The translations under genes and the position numbers were made by a program. A stretch of 24,164 bases of DNA from DATDPM01 sp041498815 (GTDB lineage Bacteria > Pseudomonadota > Alphaproteobacteria > DATDPM01), in contig JBGQJC010000039.1 in assembly GCA_041498815.1 (NCBI GenBank), positions 1 through 24,164 of the forward strand, given 5' to 3'. Shown piece after piece: positions 7,142 through 15,022 of this stretch (within the stretch, counting starts at the first letter, position 1; the number at the start of each line of letters is the position of its first letter). A model generated the notes under the pieces. The model was not told the origin of the DNA. It saw nothing but the letters and a program-made list of their open reading frames with translations, and did not search any database.

Positions 7142-7908
7142 CAGAACGCATCCTTGCGGCGGCGGACCTCGGCGAAGATTTCGACCGGATCCGCCGTTTC
7201 CATGTTCAGCGCCCGCGCAAAGCCAGGATCATCCGCGCGCAGGAACGGATTGGCCAGCCGTTCGTTTTCCATCAGCGCCGGAACGGTGGGAAGATTCCGG
7301 CGCCGCAACGCCGCCACCTCGGCGGCGCGTGCCCGGAGTGCTACATTACCGGGCTCCAGGATGAGCGCGAATCGGGCGTTGTTTTCCGTGTATTCGTGGC
7401 CGCAATAGACCAAGCTATCGGCGGGGAGAGCCCGCAGCTTCAAAAGCGAAGCCCACATCTGCCGCGGCGTGCCTTCGAACAGCCGCCCGCACCCCAACGA
7501 GAAAAGCGTGTCGCCGCAAAAAAGCGCCTTGGCGGCGGCGAAATAAAACGCGATGTGGCCGCGGGTGTGGCCGGGGATGTCGAACACGTCCGCACTTTCC
7601 CGGCCGAAGTCATAACGCTCGCCTTCCCCGAGTGCGACGTCGATCCCGGGAATGCGCGCCGCGTCGGCCTTGGGCCCCACGACCACGGCGCCGGTTGCCG
7701 CCTTGAGCTCGAGATTGCCGCCGGTGTGGTCCCAATGGTGATGGGTATTGAGGATATGGGTGAGGCGCCAAGCGAGCCTTTCCAGCGCCTCGAACACCGC
7801 GCGGGCGGTTGAGGGATCGACCGCGGCCACGGCGCCCGATTGGGGCTCGCGCAAGAGGTAGACGTAGTTGTCGGTGAGCGCCGGAACGGCATGGATTTCA
7901 AGCGCCAT
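7141..7908 (-). CDS. gloB: Hydroxyacylglutathione hydrolase (glyoxalase II) GloB
   Basis: A 255-residue metallo-beta-lactamase-fold enzyme, the usual length for glyoxalase II. It hydrolyses S-lactoylglutathione to lactate and glutathione, finishing methylglyoxal detoxification. The metal motif THHHWDH is at 55-61. Further ligands are in the GHTRGHI and FCGDTLF segments and in YCGHEYT. The C-terminal HAGH domain ends with the usual DPVEIFAEVR-like stretch. ATG 7908 is preferred over the in-frame codon six residues upstream because the family begins at about this point (MALEIHAVPALTDNYVYLL) and a promoter-like -10 box lies eight bases upstream. Confidence 0.95.
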   Translation of the reverse strand: MALEIHAVPALTDNYVYLLREPQSGAVAAVDPSTARAVFEALERLAWRLTHILNTHHHWDHTGGNLELKAATGAVVVGPKADAARIPGIDVALGEGERYDFGRESADVFDIPGHTRGHIAFYFAAAKALFCGDTLFSLGCGRLFEGTPRQMWASLLKLRALPADSLVYCGHEYTENNARFALILEPGNVALRARAAEVAALRRRNLPTVPALMENERLANPFLRADDPGFARALNMETADPVEIFAEVRRRKDAF

Positions 7909-7916
7909 CGGCCGCG

Positions 7917-7946
7917 ACCCTAACACCCGCCCCGCCGTTGTGCCAA
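7917..7946 (-). promoter_or_regulatory. Putative gloB promoter
   Basis: On the minus strand, TTGGCA (7941-7946) and TAGGGT (7917-7922) are 18 bp apart. The -10 box ends eight bases before the gloB ATG, which implies a leaderless or nearly leaderless transcript. No ribosome-binding site is visible. The -35 is good and the -10 is weak. Confidence 0.4.
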
Positions 7947-7984
7947 CCGCCCCCGGGGCAAGCGGGCCATGTTAGAGTCGAGCC

Positions 7985-8725
7985 ATGTGGACCGACGTCG
8001 TCGACCTCCGGGATTTCTACGAAACGAGCCTCGGCCAGATGGCCTGCCGCGTCATCCGCCGGCGCATCCGGGAGATATGGCCGGACCTCCGCGCGGTGCG
8101 TGTCCTGGGGCTCGGTTACGCGCCGCCCTATTTGCGCGGATTCCGCGCCGAGGCCGAGCGCGTGATCGCGGTCATGCCGGCCTCCCAAGGGGTGCTGCAT
8201 TGGCCGTCCGACGGGCCGGGGCTGGTGGCGCTTGCCGACGAGGCCAATCTGCCGCTCCCCGACAATTCCGTCGACCGGGTGCTGCTGGTGCATGCCCTCG
8301 AATCCTCCGAGCAACTGCGCCAGATGCTGCGTGAGGTGTGGCGCATCCTGCCCGGAAACGGGCGGGTGCTGGCGGTGGTACCGAACCGGCGCGGCATCTG
8401 GGCGCGCCTCGACCGCACACCCTTCGGCCACGGCCATCCCTTCACCCATGGCCAGCTCTCGCGCCTGCTGCGCGAGAACATGTTCACGCCGGTGCGCACG
8501 GCGGCAGCGCTCTTCGTGCCGCCCAGCGCATCCCGCATGACGCTGGCCGCGGCGCCCGCTTGGGAGCGGATCGGCGAGGGCATGTTCCAGACCTTCGCCG
8601 GTGTGCTCTTGATCGAGGCGGCGAAAGAGATCTACGCCGCGGGCACGGCGCGCGCCAAACCCAGGCCGATCTTCGCGCCGGTCCCAGGCAGGCCGGTGCC
8701 GGCGCGCGGGCGCTCCGGCCTTTAG
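7985..8725 (+). CDS. Methyltransferase-like protein with unusual SAM-binding motif
   Basis: A 246-residue protein that resembles class I SAM-dependent methyltransferases (Methyltransf_11 type). The clearest part is the post-motif region LPLPDNSVDRVLLVHALE followed by a helix and MLREVWRILPGNGRVLAVVPN. Motif I, normally hhDxGxGxG, reads VRVLGLGYAPPYL here. The acidic residue and the third glycine are absent, so SAM binding is uncertain. It diverges from gloB. Upstream there is no ribosome-binding site, but TAGAGT (7973-7978) lies six bases before the ATG, suggesting a leaderless start. Its last four bases overlap the convergent metW. The substrate is unknown. Confidence 0.8.
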   Translation: MWTDVVDLRDFYETSLGQMACRVIRRRIREIWPDLRAVRVLGLGYAPPYLRGFRAEAERVIAVMPASQGVLHWPSDGPGLVALADEANLPLPDNSVDRVLLVHALESSEQLRQMLREVWRILPGNGRVLAVVPNRRGIWARLDRTPFGHGHPFTHGQLSRLLRENMFTPVRTAAALFVPPSASRMTLAAAPAWERIGEGMFQTFAGVLLIEAAKEIYAAGTARAKPRPIFAPVPGRPVPARGRSGL

Positions 8726-9375
8726 GGCCAGGTCTTACCGCGCTTCAGGAGGAAGATCGCCTGTTCGCTGAAGAGATTGGCGAGTCGCGACGTGGCGCGG
8801 AAGCTGCGACCCCGGCCTTTCCCGGTCATCGCCACGCTGCGGTCGATGGCGACGCCGAGCTTTTCGCAAAGCCCCGCGAAGTCGCGGATGGTGCAGAGAT
8901 GGATATTGGGCGTATCGAACCATTCGTGCTCCAGCACGCCCTCGACCGGCATCTTCCCGCAAACCAGAAGATGGAGCCGGAATTTCCACCAGCCGAAATT
9001 CGGGAACGAAACGATGGCGCGCCGGCCGATGCGCACCATCTCCGTCAGCACGACCTTGGGTTCGCTGGTCGCCTGCACGGTTTGGCTCAGGATCACGCAG
9101 TCGAAGGCGTCCGAGGGATAGTTCTTGAGATCGATGTCGGCGTCGCCCTGGATCACCGATAGTCCGTGCTCGACGCAGGCGTTCACCCCCGCCTGGCTGA
9201 TTTCGATGCCGCGGCCGTCGACGTCCTTGGCGTGCACGAGGTAATCGAGCAGCGCGCCGTCGCCGCAGCCGACATCGAGCACCCGGGTTCCCGGGCGCAC
9301 CATGTCGGCGATGATCCGCAGGTCGGGCCGCAGCCGCTCGTAGCGGGCCCTGTTGCCGCCGTTCTTGGGGCTCAT
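8722..9375 (-). CDS. metW: Methionine biosynthesis protein MetW
   Basis: A 217-residue protein with a class I methyltransferase-like fold. The SAM motif VLDVGCGDG is at about 32-40, and the C-terminal half carries the MetW signature around WFDTPNIHLCTIRDF. MetW proteins are encoded with MetX, and in Leptospira and Pseudomonas are reported to be needed for full homoserine acyltransferase activity. That makes MetW a partner or regulator of MetX rather than a known methyltransferase. Its ATG overlaps the metX TGA (ATGA at 9372-9375), which indicates translational coupling. The 3' end overlaps the convergent methyltransferase-like gene by four bases. Confidence 0.94.
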   Translation of the reverse strand: MSPKNGGNRARYERLRPDLRIIADMVRPGTRVLDVGCGDGALLDYLVHAKDVDGRGIEISQAGVNACVEHGLSVIQGDADIDLKNYPSDAFDCVILSQTVQATSEPKVVLTEMVRIGRRAIVSFPNFGWWKFRLHLLVCGKMPVEGVLEHEWFDTPNIHLCTIRDFAGLCEKLGVAIDRSVAMTGKGRGRSFRATSRLANLFSEQAIFLLKRGKTWP

Positions 9376-10541
9376 CGAAGCCCGCGGTGCTCCGCGGCGC
9401 CGTTCAGGAAGCCGGTCAAGGTCGCGTGCAGCTCCGGCTCCTCCAACAGGAACGCGTCATGGCCCTTGTCGGTCTGGACCTCGACGAAGCTGACGTTCGC
9501 CGCCACCGCGTTCAAGGCGTGCACGATGGCGCGGCTTTCGCCGGTCGGAAACAGCCAGTCGCTGGTGAACGAGATCACGCAGAAACGGACCTTGGTGTTC
9601 TCGAAAGCCTTGGCGAGCTGCCCGCCGTATTCCTTGGCCAGGTCGAAATAATCCATGGCGCGGGTGATGTAGAGATAGGAATTGGCGTCGAACCGATCGA
9701 CGAAGCTCGTGCCCTGGTGGCGCAGATAGGACTCGACCTCGAACTCGGCGTCGAATCCATAAGAGAAACTTCCCCGTTCGCGCAAGCTCCGCCCGAACTT
9801 GCGGTGCAGCGCCGCCTCCGACAGATAGGTGATGTGCGCCGCCATGCGCGCCACCGCCAGCCCGCGCTCGGGGCGCTTGCCGTAGCGCAGGTAATCGCCG
9901 CCGCACCAATCGGGATCGGCCATGATCGCCTGGCGGCCGACCTCGTGGAAGGCGATGTTCTGGGCGGAATGGCGGCAGGCGGTCGCGATCGGCACCGCGG
10001 TGAAGACGCATTCGGGAAAGCTCGCGGCCCACTGCAGCACCTGCATTCCGCCCATCGAGCCGCCGGTGACGCAAAACAGCTTTTCGATTTCGAGATAGTC
10101 GATCAAAAGCTTCTGGGCCCGGACCATGTCGGCGACGGTAATCACGGGAAAGGCGAGGCCGTAGGGCTCGCCGGTCTTGGGATCGATCTCTTTCGGCCCG
10201 ATCGTGCCCATGCAGCCGCCCAAGACATTCGCGCAGATGACGAAATAGCGGTCGGTATCCAAGGGCTTGCCCGGCCCGACCATGACTTCCCACCAGCCGG
10301 GCTTGCCGGTGATCGGGTGGGGCTCGGCCACGAACTGATCGCCGGTCAAGGCATGGCAGGCCAAAATGGCATTGGAGCGGTCGGCGTTGAGGCGCCCATA
10401 GGTCTGGTAGGCGACGGTAAACGGCCCGAGCTCGGCCCCGCCCTCAAGCTTGAGGGGCCGGTCCACGCCCAAGAGGACGCGGTGGCCTGGAAGATCGCCG
10501 CTCGCTTGCGGCCGCAGCTGAGTGCCGTAGGGCGCGCTCAT
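9372..10541 (-). CDS. metX: Homoserine O-acyltransferase MetX
   Basis: A 389-residue alpha/beta hydrolase-fold acyltransferase, family-typical in length. It activates homoserine with an acyl group from acyl-CoA, the first committed step of methionine synthesis. The triad is Ser162 in GGSMGGMQ, Asp328 in FTSDWLFP and His361 in DKGHDAF. The N-terminal segments VAYQTYGRLN and ACHALTGDQF are characteristic. MetX members use either acetyl-CoA or succinyl-CoA, and I cannot decide between them by eye; acetyl is the default call. It is the first gene of a metX-metW operon behind a good promoter (10584-10613). Only about 36 nt of leader remain, too short for a SAM riboswitch. Confidence 0.95.
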   Translation of the reverse strand: MSAPYGTQLRPQASGDLPGHRVLLGVDRPLKLEGGAELGPFTVAYQTYGRLNADRSNAILACHALTGDQFVAEPHPITGKPGWWEVMVGPGKPLDTDRYFVICANVLGGCMGTIGPKEIDPKTGEPYGLAFPVITVADMVRAQKLLIDYLEIEKLFCVTGGSMGGMQVLQWAASFPECVFTAVPIATACRHSAQNIAFHEVGRQAIMADPDWCGGDYLRYGKRPERGLAVARMAAHITYLSEAALHRKFGRSLRERGSFSYGFDAEFEVESYLRHQGTSFVDRFDANSYLYITRAMDYFDLAKEYGGQLAKAFENTKVRFCVISFTSDWLFPTGESRAIVHALNAVAANVSFVEVQTDKGHDAFLLEEPELHATLTGFLNGAAEHRGLR

Positions 10542-10583
10542 GGCCGAAGAACCGTCATTAAGAATTGTCGGGTGAAGCGCGCA

Positions 10584-10613
10584 TAGCTAGGAAGCAAGGG
10601 GCCGGGATGTCAA
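10584..10613 (-). promoter_or_regulatory. Putative metXW promoter
   Basis: On the minus strand an exact TTGACA (10608-10613) is followed after 18 bp by TAGCTA (10584-10589). This puts the start of transcription near 10577, about 36 bases before the metX ATG. The -35 is consensus and the -10 is moderate. Confidence 0.55.
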
Positions 10614-10621
10614 CGTTTTCT

Positions 10622-10650
10622 TTGATTTCTGGGGCTTCTGCGACTACTAC
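10622..10650 (+). promoter_or_regulatory. Possible promoter of the chorismate mutase-hisC-tyrC operon
   Basis: TTGATT (10622-10627) and TACTAC (10645-10650) are spaced by 17 bp and lie about 32 bp before the ATG at 10683. Both boxes deviate from consensus. The site is plausible mainly because it is the only candidate in the divergent metX/chorismate-mutase gap. Confidence 0.3.
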
Positions 10651-10682
10651 TATCGGTCCCCATTTCTCGGCAATCTGGACCC

Positions 10683-11573
10683 ATGGCTCTCACCGGCAGG
10701 ACCCTGGACGCGCTGCGCCGCGAGATCGACCGGATCGACGACGAGATCCACGATCTGTTGATGCGCCGCGCCGAGGTCGTAGACGAAATCCGCCGCAGCA
10801 AGGGCGGCCGCAACGGTCCCTACCTGCGCCCGGGGCGCGAGGCCGCGATCCTGCGCCGGCTCCTGGGCCGCCACGAGGGCAACTTCCCGAAGGTGGCCTT
10901 GGTACGCATTTGGCGCGAGATCATCGCCGCCCTGACCCAGCTTCAGGGGCCCTTCAGCGTGGCGGTGTTCGCGCCGCCCGATTATCCCGGCTATTGGGAT
11001 CTGGCGCGCGATCACTTCGGCTCGACCACCCCCATGATCCGCCATGTGAGCGTGGATCATGTGGTGCGCGCCGCAAGCGAAAGCCCGGATACGATCGGCG
11101 TGCTCCCCTATCCCCATGAGGCGAGCGAAGATCCCTGGTGGCGGCATCTGGCCTCGGAAGAGCCGGATGCGCTGCGCATCGTGGCGCGGTTGCCCTTCGC
11201 GGGGCAGATGAGCGGGCGCGGCGAGAATGTGACCGCGATGGCGATCGCCCGCATGGACCCGGAACCGACGGGCCGCGACCGCTCGCTGTTCGCCGTCGAG
11301 ACCGCAAACGAGGTGAGCCGCTCGCATTTCATCTCGGCGATGAAGAAGGCGGGCCTCGATCCGCGCTTCGTCGGCGAATGGCGGGGCGGCGGCGGCGGCG
11401 CCCCCTTCCTGCACCTCGTCGAGGTCGCCGATTTCGTCACCACCTCCGATCCCCGGTTCGAGACCTTACGCGAATGGCAGGAGGGGGCGATCGTCCGCAT
11501 CATTCCGGTGGGCGGTTACGCCGAGCCCCTGGGCGAGGCCGAGCTTGCGGAATCGATTGCGCGGCGCGCCTAA
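10683..11573 (+). CDS. Chorismate mutase (AroQ) with degenerate prephenate dehydratase/ACT-like tail
   Basis: A 296-residue protein. Residues 1-90 form an AroQ-type chorismate mutase, which converts chorismate to prephenate. The expected helical pattern and charged residues are present (LRREIDRIDDEI, LMRRAEVVDEI, RRSKGG, IWREIIAALTQLQ). Residues 91-195 (starting FSVAVFAPPDYPGYW, with IGVLPYPHEA) look like a worn prephenate dehydratase fold without its usual active-site Thr-Arg-Phe motif. Residues about 200-265 (SLFAVETANE ... FLHLVEVADF) resemble an ACT domain without the ESRP motif. The whole therefore looks like a P-protein (CM-PDT-ACT) whose dehydratase has decayed, leaving a mutase with a possible regulatory tail. 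It overlaps hisC by 29 bp and heads the aromatic operon. The tail assignment is my own reading. Confidence 0.85.
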   Translation: MALTGRTLDALRREIDRIDDEIHDLLMRRAEVVDEIRRSKGGRNGPYLRPGREAAILRRLLGRHEGNFPKVALVRIWREIIAALTQLQGPFSVAVFAPPDYPGYWDLARDHFGSTTPMIRHVSVDHVVRAASESPDTIGVLPYPHEASEDPWWRHLASEEPDALRIVARLPFAGQMSGRGENVTAMAIARMDPEPTGRDRSLFAVETANEVSRSHFISAMKKAGLDPRFVGEWRGGGGGAPFLHLVEVADFVTTSDPRFETLREWQEGAIVRIIPVGGYAEPLGEAELAESIARRA

Positions 11574-12672
11574 GGGCGAAAAGGCGCGGCTTCTGCCGCG
11601 TCCCGGAATCCTCGACATCGCGCCCTATGTGGGCGGCGAGTCCGAGCTTCCCGGCATTGCACAGCCGATCAAACTCGCCTCGAACGAGAGTGCGCTCGGC
11701 CCCAGCCCGCGCGCCGTCGAAGCCTATAAGTCCTGCGCGACGCTCCTGTACCGCTATCCCGACGGCGGACAGCACGCCCTGCGCGCGGCGATTGCCGGGC
11801 GCCACGGCTTTTCTCCCGAGAACATCGTCTGCGGCAACGGCTCGGACGAGCTTTTGGCCCTGCTCGCCAAGGGATATGCCGGCGAGGGCGACGAGGTGCT
11901 CTATTCCGCCCACGGATTCCTCATGTATCCGATCGTGGCGCTGGCGGTGGGTGCGACGCCCATCGCCGCCCCGGAGCGGGACTTGCGGACCGATGTCGAC
12001 GCGCTGCTCGCCCGCGTCACGGCGCGCACCAAGATCGTCTTCATCGCCAATCCCAACAACCCGACCGGAAGCATGATTGCGGCCTCCGAGATGGCGCGGC
12101 TGCGCGAAGGCCTGCCTGCGGACGTGCTGCTCGTGATCGACGCCGCCTACGCGGAGTTTGTCGCCGAGCCGGGGTATTCGGCGGGCGAAGGCCTGGTGAT
12201 GTCGGGCGACAACGTGGTGATGACGCGCACCTTCTCGAAGATCTATGCGCTCGCAGCACTTCGGCTCGGCTGGGCGCTTTGCCCAAGGCCCGTGGCCGAC
12301 GTGTTGAACCGGCTGCGCGGGCCGTTCAATATCAATACGCCCGCGCAAGTAGCGGGCGTTGCCGCGCTCGAGGACAGGGCGTTCGAAGACGCCGCGCGCG
12401 CCCATAACACGCGCTGGCGCGCCTGGCTTGCCGACGAGCTCACCAAGCTCGGTCTCCGTGTCCATCCCAGCGCCGCGAATTTCCTTCTCGTGCGCTTCGG
12501 CGACACGCCGGCCGGCGCGGTTGCGGCCGACAAATACCTTCGCTCGCAAGGCATCATCCTGCGCCGGGTGGACGTTTACGGGTTCCCCGAATGTCTGCGC
12601 GTGACGATCGGCCGCGAGGAAGAAATGCGGGCGCTGGTTGCGGCGCTGTCCCGGTTCCTAAGGCACGCATGA
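11545..12672 (+). CDS. hisC: Histidinol-phosphate / aromatic aminotransferase HisC
   Basis: A 375-residue fold-type I PLP aminotransferase of the HisC family. Signatures are NPNNPTGS, Asp199 and Tyr202 in IDAAYAEF, the PLP-binding Lys232 in TFSKIYALAALR, and the C-terminal Arg-rich stretch ending in LRVTIGREEEM. HisC makes L-histidinol phosphate. Here it lies between chorismate mutase and tyrC, as in the hisH-tyrC pair of Zymomonas mobilis, so transamination of prephenate or aromatic keto acids is a likely second role. No ATG or GTG precedes the conserved start, so TTG 11545 is used, with TTG 11557 as the alternative; both lie inside the upstream gene. The stop overlaps the tyrC ATG. Confidence 0.92.
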   Translation: MRNRLRGAPKGEKARLLPRPGILDIAPYVGGESELPGIAQPIKLASNESALGPSPRAVEAYKSCATLLYRYPDGGQHALRAAIAGRHGFSPENIVCGNGSDELLALLAKGYAGEGDEVLYSAHGFLMYPIVALAVGATPIAAPERDLRTDVDALLARVTARTKIVFIANPNNPTGSMIAASEMARLREGLPADVLLVIDAAYAEFVAEPGYSAGEGLVMSGDNVVMTRTFSKIYALAALRLGWALCPRPVADVLNRLRGPFNINTPAQVAGVAALEDRAFEDAARAHNTRWRAWLADELTKLGLRVHPSAANFLLVRFGDTPAGAVAADKYLRSQGIILRRVDVYGFPECLRVTIGREEEMRALVAALSRFLRHA

Positions 12673-12713
12673 AAAAACGCGGCATGAAAAAACGCGGCAC
12701 GAAAAAAAGCCGC
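12669..12713 (+). repeat. Tandem 15-bp repeat with poly-A runs at the tyrC start
   Basis: ATGAAAAAACGCGGC occurs twice in perfect tandem (12669-12683, 12684-12698), and a third degenerate unit follows (12699-12713). The A-runs are 6, 6 and 7 long. Each perfect unit is in frame and carries its own ATG, encoding MKKRG. Confidence 0.85.
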
Positions 12714-13712
12714 GCCGCAAAACCGGCGGCGCGCGGCAGGAAACCGGTTCTGTTCGAGCGGGTGGCCATCATCGGCGTCGGGCTCATCGGCTCGTCGTTG
12801 GCCCGCCTCATCAAACGCGACGGGCTTGCGCGCCAAATCGTGGGCTGCGCCCGCAGCCCCGAAACCCGCAAGAAGATCCTGGCGCTTGGGCTCGCCCAAT
12901 CGGTGACGGCCGATCCGGGCGAGGCCGCGCGGGGCGCCGATCTGGTGATGATCTGCGCGCCCATCGGCGCCTACCGGGACATCGCCCAGAGGATCGGGCC
13001 GAATTTGAAGCCGGGTGCGATCGTGAGCGACGTCGGCTCGGTCAAGCAGGCGGTGATCCGCGACGTGGCGCCTTTCATGCCCAAGGGCGTCCATTTCGTG
13101 CCCGGCCATCCGGTGGCGGGCACCGAATTTTCCGGGCCCGAGGCGGGCTTTGCTAAGCTGTTCGACGGCCGCTTCTGCATCCTGACGCCGCCGCAAGGCA
13201 CCGCCCCAAAGGCGGTCGCGCGCATCACGGAGCTTTGGCGGCGCGCCGGCATGAAGGTCGAAATCATGGACCCGCGGCATCACGATGCGGTGCTGGCCAT
13301 CACCTCGCATCTGCCGCATCTCATCGCCTATACCATTGTCGGCACCGCGACCGACCTCGAAGGCCATATCAAATCCGAGGTGATCAAGTTCGCGGCCGGC
13401 GGCTTTCGCGATTTCACCCGCATCGCCGCCTCCGATCCGGTGATGTGGCGCGACATCTTCTTGAACAACCGCGAGGCGGTGCTCGAGATGTTGGGGCGGT
13501 TGAGCGAGGACCTGGCGGCCCTGCAGCGGGCGATCCGCTGGGGCGAGGGCGATAAACTTCTCGACTTGTTCACCCGCACGCGGGCGATCCGCCGCTCGAT
13601 CATCGAGGCGGGTCAGGCGGACGCGGTCACTCCCAGTGAATCTGCGAAATCCGCGCGAGCGACACGGGCCCGACGTAAATCCAGCCGTTCTGGAGCGTCA
13701 CGGGGACGGTAA
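12669..13712 (+). CDS. tyrC: Prephenate/arogenate (cyclohexadienyl) dehydrogenase TyrC
   Basis: A 347-residue member of the TyrA family that oxidatively decarboxylates prephenate and/or arogenate with NAD(P)+, leading to tyrosine. The Rossmann motif GVGLIG is at about 36-41. PGHPVAGTEFSG carries the catalytic His region, and HHDAVLAITSHLPHL is conserved. Before the Rossmann fold is an unusual basic N-terminus built from MKKRG repeats (1-15). ATG 12669 overlaps the hisC stop (ATGA), giving coupled translation; ATG 12684 is an alternative. The C-terminus from about residue 321 is a basic, low-complexity tail that lies antisense to the last codons of the DUF2125 gene, so it is probably read-through beyond an ancestral stop. 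Confidence 0.94.
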   Translation: MKKRGMKKRGTKKSRAAKPAARGRKPVLFERVAIIGVGLIGSSLARLIKRDGLARQIVGCARSPETRKKILALGLAQSVTADPGEAARGADLVMICAPIGAYRDIAQRIGPNLKPGAIVSDVGSVKQAVIRDVAPFMPKGVHFVPGHPVAGTEFSGPEAGFAKLFDGRFCILTPPQGTAPKAVARITELWRRAGMKVEIMDPRHHDAVLAITSHLPHLIAYTIVGTATDLEGHIKSEVIKFAAGGFRDFTRIAASDPVMWRDIFLNNREAVLEMLGRLSEDLAALQRAIRWGEGDKLLDLFTRTRAIRRSIIEAGQADAVTPSESAKSARATRARRKSSRSGASRGR

Positions 13713-14691
13713 TCTCGGGCGGACCGCCTTTTTTGGGCGCCTTCGCCAGCAATCCCAGAACCTGCTTGGCCGTGGTGGCGTCGTTCTGCTGGACCACGCC
13801 GCCCGCGACCAAGGCGTCGACCGTCTCCGCGAAGCCGCGCACGATGGCGGACAATGCGCCGATCGGCTGCAGGTTGGCGTCGAGCGCCAAAGTTCCGCCG
13901 GCCTCGATCACGAGCGGGCCCCATTCGAGGTGAAGACGGTGGACCTCGACGGTGCCCCCGTCGTCGCGCCAGGCCTTGGCGGCCTCACGCGCGGGGCCCG
14001 GCGGCATGACGCCCATCAGGCTCGCCTCGCATTCCACGGACGAGATGAAATTGCCGAGCGGCGCCTTGGCTTCGGTCGGCAGTTCGATGCTTTTCGCGGC
14101 AAGCGCGAAATCGAAGGTAGCACTCTGGTGCGCGGGCTCGATGGCGGCGTGCGCCGCGCCCGAGACTTCGACGCTGGCAACCGAGACGCTCTCGTTTCCG
14201 CTCTCGGACAGCAGATCCAGTTCCTCGAAGTTGAAAGCGCCGGCCGTGGCCGCGCCGGCGCCGTCGAAATCGAGGCTGCCGGTGGCGCGGTCCGCCGTCG
14301 CGAAAATCGTTTCGCCGCGATCGCCGAAGGGCACCGTGATCTGATTGGTGCCGGGGAAGCGCAAATCGACGCGGCTCGGACTCCACGGCCGGATCGACGC
14401 CGTCACCTCGCTGCCGCGCCATTCCCAAACCAGGTTCCGGCCCATTGTCCAAGGCGCGCTCGGCACGGGGCGCGAAAGCACGGGGTCGTGCAGCGTGGTC
14501 TGAAGACGGAACGGGAAACCCTGACGGTCGAGTTCGCTGAAGCTCGCCTGCATGCCTTCGGCGCGGCGCGCCGCAGCCCAGCGCTCGATGCCTTCGCCGA
14601 ACGCCATCGAGGCGTAATGCCAGGAGACGACGGTGGCCGCCGATATGGCGAGCACGATCACCAATCCGGCGACCAGCCTTCTGCGCCTCAT
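13627..14691 (-). CDS. DUF2125 domain-containing membrane-anchored protein
   Basis: A 354-residue protein of unknown function. A basic MRRRR start and a single hydrophobic segment (about residues 6-24) indicate a signal anchor, so the rest should face the periplasm. The early region (FSELDRQGFPFRLQTTLHDP) and repeated beta-rich segments match the alphaproteobacterial DUF2125 family as I know it. The ATG at 14691 has a GGGGGA stretch upstream. The gene is convergent with tyrC, and its last 86 bp overlap it. The natural-looking C-terminus RISQIHWE suggests that this gene, not tyrC, owns the overlap. No function is claimed. Confidence 0.85.
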   Translation of the reverse strand: MRRRRLVAGLVIVLAISAATVVSWHYASMAFGEGIERWAAARRAEGMQASFSELDRQGFPFRLQTTLHDPVLSRPVPSAPWTMGRNLVWEWRGSEVTASIRPWSPSRVDLRFPGTNQITVPFGDRGETIFATADRATGSLDFDGAGAATAGAFNFEELDLLSESGNESVSVASVEVSGAAHAAIEPAHQSATFDFALAAKSIELPTEAKAPLGNFISSVECEASLMGVMPPGPAREAAKAWRDDGGTVEVHRLHLEWGPLVIEAGGTLALDANLQPIGALSAIVRGFAETVDALVAGGVVQQNDATTAKQVLGLLAKAPKKGGPPEITVPVTLQNGWIYVGPVSLARISQIHWE

Positions 14692-14893
14692 GCAATTCCC
14701 CCGGCCCGTTTTCCTTCGGGCCCCCCGTTTATAGCCCAGCTTGCGCCCGGAAGTAGGGGGGATTTGCGCCGCCGCGCCGGGCCTGCTGATTTGCCGGGAG
14801 AGGTGCTGCCGCTAGACTGCAGAGGCCGGGCGAATGGGCCGCCCCCGACTTTCGTATGGATGACTTGTCGATGGGCGCGCAAAGGGCCGAGGA

Positions 14894-15022
14894 ATGACGC
14901 ATCGCCGCAAGTGGCGCGATCCGGGGCGAACGGCGCGCGACATCTGGGTGTTTGGCTATGGCTCGCTCATGTGGGACCCCGGGTTCCCCCATGCCGAAGT
15001 CCAGCCGGCGCCGGAGGCCCGC
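14894..15022 (+). pseudogene. Truncated ChaC-type gamma-glutamylcyclotransferase (N-terminal remnant)
   Basis: The first 43 codons read as the start of a ChaC/GGCT-like enzyme. They include the diagnostic DIWVFGYGSLMWDPGFPH, where the YGSL loop binds the gamma-glutamyl substrate. Full-length proteins are about 180-220 residues and cleave gamma-glutamyl groups (glutathione) to 5-oxoproline. Here the likeness stops at the codon before the nrdJ stop codon (15023-15025, opposite strand). Beyond this the frame stays open only because it is antisense to nrdJ. The catalytic Glu region is missing, so the product should be inactive. I did not find the missing 3' part between nrdJ and plsC. The gene looks cut by the event that brought nrdJ here. 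Confidence 0.75.

Noticed and set aside
9387..10586. 399-codon plus-strand frame antisense to metX
   Set aside because: Shadow of metX; the metX triad and family segments are all on the minus strand.
10542..10620. SAM-II type riboswitch before metX
   Set aside because: Considered because alphaproteobacterial met genes often have one. The promoter leaves only about 36 nt of leader and I see no pseudoknot-like pattern.
14701..14724. GC hairpin upstream of DUF2125
   Set aside because: A 6-bp stem with an 8-nt loop but no T-tract in the right place on either strand; not enough for a terminator call.
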